DNA of 64,000 nt from Hepsetus odoe (Eukaryota; Chordata; Actinopteri; Characiformes; Hepsetidae): NCBI GenBank assembly GCA_017165825.1, contig CM029367.1, positions 5,398,723 to 5,462,722 on the forward strand, given 5' to 3'. Below the pieces are notes generated by a model. The model was not told the DNA's origin and made no database searches. It worked only from the letters and a program-made list of their open reading frames with translations. Of this stretch, positions 49,161 through 59,701 are shown piece by piece. The translations under genes were made by a program, and so were the position numbers. The stretch's first letter is position 1; the number at the start of each line of letters is the position of its first letter.

Positions 49161-49330
49161 ATTTCTTTTTTCTTTTTTTTTTTTTCTTCTGGCTGACTCA
49201 GTTTATCCCCACAGTGGATCATCCGTTTCCATTCCTTCAAGTCCTCTACAGCTTCTTCCTTTACTCCAATCGCCTGCATGTCCTCTCTCACCAAATCCAT
49301 TAACCTCTTTGGCATCCTCTACATTTGTCA
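49161..49330 (-). mobile_element. Old RTE-like LINE 3' fragment
   Basis: Minus frame reads KRLMDLVREDMQAIGVKEEA, DLKEWKRMIHCGDK, a diverged version of the RTE C-terminus in the other copies. Confidence 0.8.
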
Positions 49331-49519
49331 CATTTGTCCATAACCCAAAGCAAATATTCTAATTTTATTTAGAAGCATCGGAAAAGCTTATATATACATC
49401 ATGTGTCTGTAGATTGATATCTGATCATGAAAGGGTCAGCTAGAAATTCAAAAGGGGAGCTGAGATGGATTGTTATTTGGAACACTGTAGGAGATTGTTT
49501 GAGAAGTACTGGAGACACT

Positions 49520-49785
49520 AGGGGTGGGGTGGGCTGTTGTGGTGGAATGGGGTGGTGTGGGCTGTTGGGATGGGGTGGGTTGGGCTGCTGGAGTGGGGTT
49601 GTTTGGGCTGTTCGAGTAGGATCAGGCTGCTGAGATGGGGTGGGTTGGGTTGCTGGAGTGGGGTTGTTTGGGCTGTTCGAGTAGGATCAGGTGGTGCGGG
49701 CTGTTGAGATGGGGTGGGTTGGGTTGCTGGAGTGGGGTTGTTTGGGCTGTTTAAGTAGGATGGGCTGTTTTAGTGGGCTACAAGA
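49520..49785. repeat. G-rich minisatellite, 65-74 bp unit
   Basis: The unit gatggggtgggttggg... gtttgggctgttcgagtagg starts at 49569, 49634 and 49708, with degenerate copies upstream from 49520. Runs of three or four G occur many times on the plus strand, which is antisense to mdga1. Confidence 0.9.
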
Positions 49786-50754
49786 GTTGGAGCTGCTTTT
49801 TTCTGACTGCTGTTAAGATGTAACAATGTACAGTTCAGTACAGTTCACCCCAGTGCTGGTGAAGGTCATTGTAAACCCCTACGGTATAGAATTCTCTTTT
49901 GTTGTCCACATAATTGATTTGGCAAACGTTTTACACTGGATGCCCTTCCTGCCGTAACCCTCCCCATTTATCAGGGTTGGGACCGGCACGAAGAAATGCA
50001 CTGGCTTGTGCATCTCTAGTGGCTGCGCCTGGATCAAAGATTCATGCTATATTTACATGACAATAGTCTGCTCTTATCTTTGTGCCTTCAGAACTGAAAT
50101 AGATCAATGGCTTCTGATTGGCTGATTTAATAAAGAGAGAAAAGTAAAGAAAATTCAGTTTTTGATGAGATGGGCCTTGCAAAGGAGGCACAAAATGACT
50201 GTACTACTAAAGACAAGTACATTAATAAAGCAAGCATAATTCCCAGCTTCTTCCTCCAGTGGAGTTTTCTGACACCCCTGGCGTTACATATGAAGGTGTC
50301 TCAATGAAACTCAATAACAGAGTTCATACAAAGGATTTATGGCAGTGAGTGGCACTGATTCTTCTGAGTTGCCCCAAAAGTCAAGCTGATTGGTTTAGTA
50401 GAGGAATTTGTAGCACTAAACACAGCACAACAGGGATAAATTGGATTTAGAGTGATTCACCTGAGTCATTTTCCATAAAGCAGTGCAGTAAACCTAATTA
50501 CAGCAGATTTTACAGTGTCAGCTCGGGCACGTAATCACAACTCTAACAATATCACAACACACAGACTACTGTTATATTTCCTTTGTTCACTGATTATGAC
50601 TCCAAAAACCAATCGCTCTCTACTTCCTGCCGTCTTTCCTTTTGATCGGTCGGTTAGCAGGGTTTTCTGCCCTCCCCCACAATGTCCTGCACACCATTTC
50701 TTCATTTCGTCTCTTGTTTTTCTCTTACCCCCCTCCTTTCCACTTCATCACAAG

Positions 50755-50787
50755 CACACACACCAACACACACACACGCACACACAC

Positions 50788-50848
<61 letters not shown>
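50755..50848. repeat. (CA)n microsatellite, long
   Basis: About 94 bp of CA with few interruptions at its start. Confidence 0.98.
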
Positions 50849-50851
<3 letters not shown>

Positions 50852-51502
50852 GCTCTGGGCCTTGAACATTAATTGGTAAAATCAATATGATCAAGCTGTT
50901 TCTGTGTGTGTGTGGAACAGTCTGGCTGCTCTCTCCAGCTCATTCTCATTCTCCACAAGTGCTTCTACCATCGTGCCCAGCACAAGGGGCTCATTGTGGG
51001 CTTCGGTGAGACCACAGTCAAGACCACGGTAGAACCAGGGATTACGTCTCCTCTTTGAAGCCTTTTGGCTGAGGGCTCTCTCGCTCCCTCCTCCTTCATA
51101 CCAAGCCTCAGCAAACGCATGCCAGCTCCCCTCTACCTGATTACATGTGGGACATCATGTTAGTGAAGAGCACAACTAACAGATCCAAGTGGATAACCTA
51201 CCTTAACACTACAGTAAACGAACGTGTGATTCTTTAAAGGGTCTATATTTTGCATTTAAGTATTTTATTTCCGCAAGTACTTGAAAAATTTTAGTAACAC
51301 AGAATGTTGAAATTCAATCAGTATACTCTTTTTATTCCTTCTAGTTAAACAGGCTGGTATCGTTACCATTTATTCAATACTGAAATGCTTAAATGACCAC
51401 CGCTCTGATTGGCTGCATTTCTAATTAAAAAATCAGACCAGGCTGATACTGTCCTTATAATAGCAGAATAAAATAACAGGCTAGTTGCACTTATTTCTAT
51501 GG

Positions 51503-51503
<1 letters not shown>

Positions 51504-51544
<41 letters not shown>
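51504..51544. repeat. (AAT)n microsatellite
   Basis: Thirteen uninterrupted AAT units. Confidence 0.97.
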
Positions 51545-51546
<2 letters not shown>

Positions 51547-52125
51547 TTGTTAGGATTGTTAAGAAGCAACGAGTTTTGAAATGTTCAAAAGTTTGAATGA
51601 AATGTTTTCCAAAAAATGCAGGATTTCAGGTTCTGTGGGTATATTTAAAAAGATACAATAAAATAAAATGTCTTAAATTATGTATATAGATAATTATTTA
51701 ATTAATTTGATTGATTGTAGTCATGGTCATTGGTCATACTATCATAAGAGATTTTGGACGGTATGTAATAACATATGAATAATATATTCACATGGTTATA
51801 CTTGATTTGAGTGTGATTATGAATTTATTTGAGCACATGATTATACGGCTCCCCGTATAAATCTGCCTGCAAGTCTAAATATTGTGTGACTAATATTCAC
51901 TATGTAGCTAATATTCACCTAAATTTGGGTGCTTCAGTTTCAGTTACTTTCTGTTTTAGTAAGTTTATATAATGTGACATATTAACTTGACTTCCTTTCA
52001 CTTTAACTTTATAATAATTGGTACACTATTGCTTGGAGATCCTCCTTCAGAAGATCTTCAAAGTATGCGAAACAGAATAGAAGCAAGAAATTGCTTAGAT
52101 AGAAAGATAAAAGAAGACACAATAG

Positions 52126-52454
52126 TGGGAGACATCTTCCATTTTGCTCAGCTTCGAACACACAAAGCAAACCAATGCAAGCAGAGCATCTGCGTCATCG
52201 CCTGCTACAAAAACTGCAAGGCCCTGGACTGGAGGTCCCTACGACAGATAGTAAGAACACCTGAAAATATCATCTCTAAAATATCATCTCTATCATCACC
52301 AAGTCATCTTTTCCAAACTACATGCACCCCACCAGCATTGTGGGTGCCTCCACTCACCCCTCCTACCCATCCTGCAATCTGAAAACAGTATCCATAGCAT
52401 ACAAGCCTTTATTCCCAGGATGAGAAACAATTTCTTCTCCAGGCTATCAGACAG
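52126..52454 (+). mobile_element. CR1/L2-like LINE ORF2 C-terminal fragment
   Basis: Plus frame contains SICVIACYKNCKALDWRSLR then QIVRTPENI, like the 'W..NCT..DR..LQ.VVRTAQ.I' segment at the end of CR1/L2-type ORF2. A later frame has PRMRNNFFSRLSDR. Stops interrupt it. A DANA-like SINE follows directly. Confidence 0.65.
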
Positions 52455-52785
52455 GCGGCGAGGAGGCACAGTGGGTAGCGCTTACCCCTCACAGTGAGAA
52501 GGTCCTGAGTCCAGGTCCTTACTGTGTGGAGGTGTGCATGTGTCCCCATGTCTATGTCCCCAAGTTTCCTTCGGGTGCTCCGATTTCATCCCACCATCCA
52601 AAAACATGCACGTCAGGTGGAGTGAAGATCCAAGGCGTGTGTGTGCTTGTCTGTGTGTCTGCCCTGTGATGGACTGGCGACCTGTCCAGGGTGTGTCATT
52701 GCCTTTCGCCCTGTGAGAGCTGGGATAGACTGCAGCACCACCTATGACCCTAATCAGGAGAAAATGGGTGTGAGAGTGAGTGAAG
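52455..52785 (+). mobile_element. DANA/Mermaid-like tRNA-derived SINE
   Basis: Head ggcggcgaggaggcacagtg, gtagcgcttacccctcacag, ctgtgtggaggtgtgcatg, gatggactggcgacctgtcc, ctgtgagagctgggatagac and tail gaccctaatcagg are all present. Confidence 0.87.
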
Positions 52786-52879
52786 CTTTCAGACTCCTGA
52801 AGTAGATCTTCGATCTCAATCTTTTGCACTTTTAAATCAATTGCTGCTAAACAAGGTATCTATTCACAGTTAAACAATA

Positions 52880-53114
52880 TGAAAGTGAAAGTGACTAAAT
52901 GCCATTGTGAATGGACGGCCCAGTGAAAAAATGCTTCTCTGGATTTAACCCACACACACCATATGGGGTCGAGGAACTATATCCAGCGCCTGAGGAAGAG
53001 CGTTGGGGTTGGCGCTTTGCTCAAGGGTACCTCAGGGTGACCTACTTGTCTGGGGCTCAAACCCACAGCCTTCTGATAAAGGGGTCTAGTAGCCAACGAC
53101 TAGGCCTCTGCTGT
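52880..53114 (-). mobile_element. tRNA-derived SINE, family A, divergent
   Basis: Tail tcactttcactttcat, core with ggtacccttgagcaaagcgc, head cagcagaggcctagtcgttg on the minus strand. Confidence 0.82.
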
Positions 53115-54038
53115 ATTCACACTCCAATACTGTATTCACAATAATACTAATAATCCCATTATGCATAATGATACTGTTTTCACACTCGGGAATCTCTCTG
53201 ATCTGTGCCAGTTGCACTGTCTGTTCTGTGGTTGTGCTGCATTGGATCGTTGTACTGTTTAGCACTTTCCACTAGCTTTATGTGGAGCATCATGGTCCTT
53301 GAGGAATGTTGTTTTGTCCCACTGTGTTTTGAAATGCAACAAAACCTACTTCACTGTTTGATCTGAACTCCAAATTCCATCTTGAAAACACAGAAAATAC
53401 CAAGAAACCTGTTCATTTCAACACTGGCAACTCAACATCGGTAACACATCACTGAAGGTCAGTATCCCTAAAGCTTCCTAACACCTACAGAAGCCTTTCA
53501 CACACAAAAAAACCCCTAAAATAACCTTTTCAAAAGTGTCTCATAAAGGATGTTTCAAGATAAATTCCTCAATATGAAACATGATGTTTGATGGAAAAAG
53601 CCTATATATGTGTTAATGTAGGTTTATGTCATTTGGCATTAAAGATTTAAGTACATATCAAGGTAATCAATCAGAAAATGGTATGGTGAGTAAACCTGAA
53701 CCTTGTGCCGCTACTGTAGGAAAAACATCAGCCTTACCTGTTCAGAGGGGGAGTGACAGATAGAGAGTGAAGGTGTGTGGGGGTTTCTGAACCAAGTCCA
53801 TCCCTACTGTAGAGGCATGCTGCGTCTCCACCACTCAATCACCTACTGTCTCGCTGGCCAGGGTGCCTGGGTCAAAGGCTGGTCACCCTCACACACAACC
53901 ATCCAGTGTGTATGTGTGTACATAATGTGTGTGTGTGTTTGTTATTCTACACGTTTACAATCGGACGGAGTTTTCAGTTATTTGCTGAAAATAAAGGGGA
54001 AAAGCAGTTGTTTTTGGTTAAATGTTCAGTTTGACTTT

Positions 54039-54139
54039 AGACTAGGACAGGGATTAAGCCTAGTCTGGGACTACGCACCATAATGAATAAGTGTTCTCCA
54101 TTGAACAGAACAGGTGCAGGCTTAATCCTTATCTGGGAC
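54039..54139. mobile_element. Small MITE-like palindromic repeat
   Basis: Left arm agactaggacagggattaag cct and right arm aggcttaatccttatctggg ac are imperfect inverted copies around a 55-bp centre. The arms resemble a short repeat common in fish genomes (gtccaggattaagcct type). Confidence 0.65.
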
Positions 54140-54329
54140 AGATAGTATAGAGTTGTGCAAAAATCTTACATAAATCTTTCTTAATAAGATTGGAAGCTTG
54201 AATGTTCCTGTCTTTTATTAAATGAATTTAATGTACGTAGTTGTGACACTCTGTTTTCCTCCTGTTTCGATCATGTGCTGCTGTTTCCTCCACAGATCAA
54301 AGACTGGACTGGAGATGTTTACTTGTCCC

Positions 54330-54437
54330 AAGGTGTGACTTGTGTGTGAGTGTGTGGGAGTGCGTGTCTAGTGCTACAATAGATTGATGACCTGTCCAGG
54401 GTGTTTCTCCTCCCTGCAGGAGCTGGGATAGACTCTC
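54330..54437 (+). mobile_element. DANA-like SINE 3' fragment
   Basis: Only the tail remains: gtgtgggagtgcgtgtc, gattgatgacctgtccaggg, gagctgggatagactct. A poly-A run follows at 54452. Confidence 0.75.
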
Positions 54438-54579
54438 TTCACTGACAAATCAAAAAAAAAAAAAAAAAAACACTGTGTAACTGTAAGGGATAAAGAGAGG
54501 CTGTGAAAATGTGTCAGTCTTGATACATAAATTAACACAAATGTGAAAAGTTGATCCCAGCCCTAAAGGCTTTCTTACA

Positions 54580-54752
54580 TGTATAGCATTTAACAGACAT
54601 CCGTATCCAGAGCGACTTCCATTTCCTAATTTCAGGGACAGTCTCCATGAAGCATCTTGGGGTTGAGGGATTTACTCAGGAACCCAGTGGTGGTGCTGCT
54701 CAAACCTTTGGGTTCATAGATGAGTATCCTTCCACTTTACCACCAGCACCGT
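54580..54752 (-). mobile_element. V-SINE-like element
   Basis: Minus strand: head ggtgctggtggtaaagtgga with atgaacccaaaggtttgagc, tail aagtcgctctggatacggat followed by gtctgttaaatgc. The tail is the V-SINE/L2 type. Confidence 0.65.
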
Positions 54753-54777
54753 ACTTGTTTGCATAGTATTATATGTT

Positions 54778-54778
<1 letters not shown>

Positions 54779-54814
<36 letters not shown>

Positions 54815-54960
54815 GGCATAAAAGTGGGAGGACACAACAAAAACAGTGAATGATGGAATAAAATTGTGTAGTTTGTGTTTGTGTGTGTGTGTGCGCATGT
54901 GTGTGAGTGTGTGTGAGTGTGCGTGTGAGTGTGTGTGTGTGCGCGTGCGTGTGTGTGTGT
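54779..54960. repeat. (GT)n microsatellites
   Basis: A pure GT run at 54779-54811 and a mixed GT/GC/GA run at 54872-54960. Confidence 0.95.
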
Positions 54961-55864
54961 CTCAGGTTGAGTAAATGTGAGGGAAATGTGAGGGTAATGA
55001 GGTGTCTGATGTGTTTTGATCAAAATCTCGCAGCTTGCCGATTGCAGCTTCTCTTTTCTCCCTCGTCCGTATTCCCTTGCATTTAGACTTTTCACAGCAT
55101 TTTCATTCTCCTTTAAAAACAGCCCTGCTTTCTCTCTCCCTCTCTCCCTCCACCTTCCTTTCTCTGTCATTCTCCATCTGCTTTGATGTTAACTGAAACT
55201 GCCTGTCTCCGTGGCCGTGTAGAGGACCGGGGTTAAACGTATGTAGAGGATCTGCTGAAATTGAGCCAACCTGAGCGATGAGCTGGGCCTCTCTTTTTTC
55301 CAACCGTTTCCATTCCATTCAGTTTTTAAAGTCAAGCTGAAACCTAAATGGACCTTCTTTGCTTATGTTTCACTTGCATCATTTCATACCTTCCCGTAAA
55401 AAGTGACTTCCTCGCCTCCGAGTCTTCTGGCTTTGGATTGCATCCACCAGCGGGACTGGAAAAATAATCTCAACCAATTCGCCCCCACTCTTCAGAGAAT
55501 GCTTGGCCAGTTTTGCAAGAATGATCATTTGAATTCACGCTAATACGATACTTCTTTTACATTTTTCACATTTATTTTTGTACCGCACAAACTAATAAGG
55601 TCAAATCTGATTCATGAATCGTGCATTTTCTTGCTTAAAAGGGTAGCTTTCTTCATCTTAGTTAGATCATGTCCTTTGCACGTCCCACGACAGCGCTGAG
55701 GGACGGTGAACAGCACATGGCTGGCAGAAATAGCTCGATATTGGCATTGTGTTTTATTTTGAACATCCTCTTCATTGGCGCTGGAGAAAATTCCTCGCAG
55801 GCACTGACTCAAAAACGATCAGCGATGTTCACTGATTACATCGACATCATACCCTGAACTAGGC

Positions 55865-55889
55865 TAAAAAAAAAAAAAAAAAAAAAAAA
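55865..55889. repeat. poly-A run
   Basis: 25 consecutive A; a poly-U run in the mdga1 transcript. Confidence 0.97.
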
Positions 55890-56148
55890 CACGCAGAGAA
55901 AGCACCGCATAGAGGAGTGACAGTGTAAGAAGGGAGGGAAAAAAGACCTTGCTTCCTTTGCAGCCCCGTTTTAATGTGGTTGCTTCTATGAGGAGGAAGC
56001 GCTTAGCGCTTTGCACTAACCAGCTCTGTTCAGTCATTCGGCCACGCAAAAAGCAAAGGACACCAAACAGGCCCCCCGTGGGTCACTCTTTCACCCAGCC
56101 AGTGCAGAACGGGACATTCTCTCCTTCTACCTCACACTGCGTTATTGA

Positions 56149-56150
<2 letters not shown>

Positions 56151-56190
<40 letters not shown>

Positions 56191-56243
56191 TCCCTGTCTC
56201 TTTTGTTGGAGTGACAGTCTGAAGGAGGGCAGTGGTGTATGTC

Positions 56244-56275
<32 letters not shown>
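56151..56275. repeat. (TC)n and (GT)n microsatellites
   Basis: TC run at 56151-56184 and GT run at 56246-56274, separated by unique sequence. Confidence 0.97.
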
Positions 56276-56280
<5 letters not shown>

Positions 56281-56284
56281 ATTA

Positions 56285-56640
56285 ATGTGAGTGTGTTTGT
56301 GAGTGTAAGCTTGTCCATGCCTTGCTGCTTTGCCCTGTTTGACTCTAATTGCCGTCGCTGTGGTGGCAGAGTCACCCGGGGAGCCAAGTGGAGCCGGCAG
56401 GGGAAAATTGAACAAGCGTCACCCGTCAGGAGTGTTTACTCTCACAGCCGCTGTCAGCCTACTCCTGTTTATCCGCTCCACAATTACCAGCTGCCCCTGG
56501 GGAGCCCACAGGACAAGGGGGCTCAGTGCTGGATATGCTGGATTGAGGGGTTTCAGATCAATGGGGAGGAGCTATGATCAAAATTGTGGGTTCTGTAGGT
56601 CCTGGCGTCGAAACGTAAAAGGAGAATTTGGGACTAGTAG
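56285..56640. other. mdga1: Non-repetitive, relatively GC-rich intronic stretch
   Basis: No repeat or coding homology is recognised. It is GC-richer than the surrounding intron and lies 1.6-1.9 kb downstream of exon A. The overlapping plus-strand frames of about 110 codons begin in a GT repeat and have no recognisable domain. Confidence 0.3.
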
Positions 56641-57248
56641 CTACCATGTTAAACAATAAACAACAACAAAATTCCTGCAAATGTCATTAAATCTAAGCCT
56701 CAGGTTTACAGTTAACACTAATATTCACATGAACTGTGTTAGGCTCACCTAAGAAGATCTGGCCCGCAGTTTGAAGAAGGTTCATAAAACAGAACTGTAA
56801 AGTGTAAAGCTTTAGACCATATAAATGTATGAACTCTCAGACTAAAGTTCTGTTGAATTTGTAAAGTATAAAGTTTTAGGTAATTTTTGTACGTGCACTC
56901 TTAGAACATAGGGAAATTGTAAATTTAAGGTGTGTGTAAGTTTGTAAATTAAACTGTACATTTCATTTCATTTAACTATAAAGTTAACTTTGTTAATAGT
57001 AGTGTAAATGTAAAGTTTTATATCCATGTGTGTAAAGTTTAAAGTTTAACTGTAAAGTGTAAAGTTTAGCCTCATGCCTGTGTGAGCACATAGAGTGCAA
57101 AGTATAATTCAGCTACAAACTTTAAGATTCCAACAGTGTGTCAATTTTGTTATGGGTTAGCATAGAACGTATAAAGTTTTGAGTCATATCCGAATATGTA
57201 GTCCAAGAGGGATGTGAAGTATGTAAAGTGGTGTAAATGTAAAGTTTC

Positions 57249-57610
57249 AAGTCATGCCAGTGTGTGTACTCTAAGAAAGATGTGTAGGGTAATTGTAAAG
57301 CCGGTTAACTGTAAAATTTTAGATCATGTCAGCGGGTGCGCTCTCAGAAGGATGGGTAGGGTGATTGTAAAGTTCTATAAATGTAAAGTTTTAGATCATG
57401 TCAGTGTGTGCTCTCTCAGAAGGATGGGTAGGGTAATAGTTAAGTTCTATAAATGTAAAGTTTTAGATCATGTCAGTGTATGCTCTCTCAGAAGGATGGG
57501 TAGGGTAATAGTTAAGTTCTATAAATTTAAAGTTTTACATCATGTCAGCAGGTGCGAATATGTAAATGTTAAAATCAGTCTGTTTTTGTGTAAAGAAGTA
57601 CTCTAGGTTT
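57249..57610. repeat. 72-bp minisatellite
   Basis: The motif agatcatgtcagtgtgtgct starts at 57321, 57393, 57465 and (variant) 57537, with a more diverged copy at 57249: an exact 72-bp period. Degenerate related units (gtaaagttttag...) extend back to about 56800. Because 72 is a multiple of three, the plus strand shows a 130-codon frame with a 24-residue repeat (MGRVIVKFYKCKVLDHVSVC), which is most simply a by-product. Confidence 0.92.
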
Positions 57611-57803
57611 TAATGTATCAGGCACAATCTCAGAATCATGGGTGGTGTGAAGTTTATGGTCTAGCTAGTTTGTAATGTTTGGAGTGTGAGATGGGAGTTT
57701 CTATAACTGGATGGTTGTGTCGGATGCAGGGCTGTGGTCTCTGACCTGACCCCTGGCTCAGTGGGACAGTGGGTCAGAGGTGATGGGCAGCACGGCAGAT
57801 TGC

Positions 57804-57805
<2 letters not shown>

Positions 57806-57862
<57 letters not shown>
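57806..57862. repeat. (CA)n microsatellite
   Basis: About 28 CA units; (UG)n in the mdga1 transcript, about 350 nt after the exon A donor. Confidence 0.98.
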
Positions 57863-57864
<2 letters not shown>

Positions 57865-57995
57865 TCGAAAAGAGGCAATTCTGCCTGATCAAAAACAAAC
57901 ACACATACACTGGATCCTCCCACTTCCCCCCCAGTACTTTCCAGGAGTGTGCTTCAATGTCTGTCAGTCAATCCAGGCTGACCAAGCATCTCCAA

Positions 57996-58000
57996 ACACA

Positions 58001-58044
<44 letters not shown>
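57996..58044. repeat. (CA)n microsatellite
   Basis: About 23 CA units; (UG)n in the mdga1 transcript, starting about 168 nt after the exon A donor. Confidence 0.98.
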
Positions 58045-58048
<4 letters not shown>

Positions 58049-58212
58049 TTCCCTTCCTTCAACCTATAGTTCTTGAACTACCCATTCCCACATTTGTGGA
58101 CAAGTACACTCCTGGAAAGTTCATTCCATTCCCTTCTTTTTCTGCCTTGAAGACTAATGGAATGATGGGTTGGCGTTTGGAAGTGGATGGATTGTGGGCC
58201 CCTCACACTTAC

Positions 58213-58387
58213 ATTGCACATCTACCCGGATGGACTTGATGGCAGCCACCCCGACCCCATTCTCAGCCTTGCAGTAGTAGCGGCCACCCTGCACCCTCTG
58301 GATGTTGGCGATCCGCAGCGTCTCGTTGAAGATGGGTGTGTCCTGGAACTTGTCGGAGGCGCTGCCCGCTGTCTTAGTCCACCGCAC
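58213..58387 (-). CDS. mdga1: mdga1 internal exon A (C-terminal half of Ig domain 1)
   Basis: This 175-bp exon encodes 58 codons plus one base. It begins VRWTKTAGSASDKF and carries the GGRYYCKAENGVGV motif, which holds the second Ig cysteine, then ends IKSIRVDVQ. The Ig tryptophan (RWTK) and an N-glycosylation sequon (NET) are present. The acceptor is a T-rich tract ending in tag; the donor is the perfect consensus gtaagt. It enters at phase 0 and leaves at phase 1, and the leftover t joins 'ac' of exon B to make Tyr. From my knowledge of the vertebrate proteins it matches MDGA1 (ENGVGV, IRVDVQY) better than MDGA2 (ENGLGS, IRVDVYY). MDGA1 is a GPI-anchored neuronal surface protein whose Ig1-Ig2 region binds neuroligin-2 in cis and blocks neurexin access. 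The first part of Ig1 must be encoded above 64000. Confidence 0.92.
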
Positions 58388-59657
58388 CTACACGCAATAA
58401 ACAAAATAAATAAATAAACCCGGTAGCACATAATGCATTGACATTTTTTGAGAAATGCAAATGCACCGATGTCCATGCAATAATGCTCTATGTAAACATA
58501 TAGTAACCCTTTTCATTCCACTCCAATTGCTTTCTCTGGCCTTTGCATGGTTGCTCCCGTATTTATCGCGTGATTTCTTCGAGCTGTTGTTGTGGTTGTT
58601 TTGTTATGTAAAGAATGTTACCAAATACATTTTATTCAGCTTGGCTCATTCCCTATATCTTAAATGTCCTTTAAAGGGGAACACACAGAAAATCAGAGAA
58701 CATTCAACAAATCCTTGACCATGATGAATGGAATTCAGTCACTGCATCCATGGGAGATGTGCATGTGATGTAACACTCTGGCTGCAAATACAAAGGGCAG
58801 CTTTCTTTTTCTAGGTCAACACTAGGTTTATTGGCTCCATTTGGTTAAAATGTTTTAATAAAGATTTCAGATGCATTTGAGCAGTCAAGAGATGTTCATG
58901 TTTGAAGGACCTTACTTCATTTTTTCTGTTGGAGCTACACTGCTATTATAACTAACATGTAAGATTTTATATTTTTATAGCTAATAGTCTTGAAGCCACC
59001 GTCGCATAAAGTACCATTACTTGGTTGCTATGTGAGCCGCATACATGCAATCTAAAGAAGCAAATTTAGTTCAAATAGCTAAGCAACATTCGGGGAAAAA
59101 CACTATGACCTTATGTTGTCTCATGAATAAGACAGTCAAAGGACAAGCCCTAAAACACAGTGCACAGTCAAGGGTATTGTGCCCTTAACATCAGACCCAG
59201 GATGACTTAAAAGTAGTCAATGCAATCAGATTCAATCTTCATCCACTCTAACCTTCTAGCCTCAGTGTAAGATGTTCCATTCTCTCTGAAGGTCTAAATA
59301 TCTTCAGAACTCTTTTTGTCAGTCACATCTTTAACTACATAAAAGTGCAGCAAACAGCACATGGAAAAGCCTTTGTAATCTCCTCCAACCTCTGACTATG
59401 ATTAAAGCTCCCCATGTTACAGCCAGGGTCACCCCTGAACGAGGAGGCGCATGGGCGAACAGGCAGCTTTTGGAGTTTGGCAGGGCGGCGATGGCGGGAA
59501 GGTTAGGACGTACACGTAAAGGATTATGGGATTAGATAACCTGTACAAACGAGAGGCTTTGTGTTTATTCAGGCTTGTTTGCTTGTGGATTTGGGACACA
59601 GCTGTTCTCCATTGATCAGATAGAGAAGGTGAAAAATTAACAGAGGGAAAGTGGTTG

Positions 59658-59700
<43 letters not shown>
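59658..59700. repeat. (GA)n microsatellite
   Basis: About 19 GA units followed by a few gaaa units. Confidence 0.97.

Positions 59701-59701
<1 letters not shown>

Larger units (their letters stand above)
13442..58212 (-). other. mdga1: mdga1 intron between exons A and B (44.8 kb)
   Basis: The two exons join in phase (exon A ends with one base of Tyr, exon B supplies two) and no other MDGA1-like coding segment is visible between them, so this is read as a single intron of 44,771 bp. It holds most of the repeats listed here. Stretches where I see no gene, repeat family or signal worth a separate entry include 16835-17590, 19424-20667, 23061-23711, 23930-24788, 25006-26794, 27360-28984, 29890-31835, 34159-35284, 35715-37123, 37296-39065, 39794-41346, 42574-43300, 45445-47400, 47988-49160, 49790-50754, 50849-52125, 53115-54038 and 54961-56150. 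Confidence 0.85.

Noticed and set aside
50515..50879. His/Thr-rich frames
   Set aside because: Translation of a CA microsatellite.
56239..56659. Frames of 112 and 109 codons
   Set aside because: The first starts in a GT repeat; no homology or splice evidence is seen for either, so the region is listed only as non-repetitive intron.
57214..57606. 130-codon frame with a 24-residue repeat
   Set aside because: Produced by the 72-bp minisatellite. No splice or promoter context and it is antisense to mdga1.
10067..58387. Assignment of the Ig exons to mdga2
   Set aside because: Residues that differ between the paralogues (QTISDVRG, TVNSNPPARF, ENGVGV) match MDGA1 as I know it, though a database alignment was not run.
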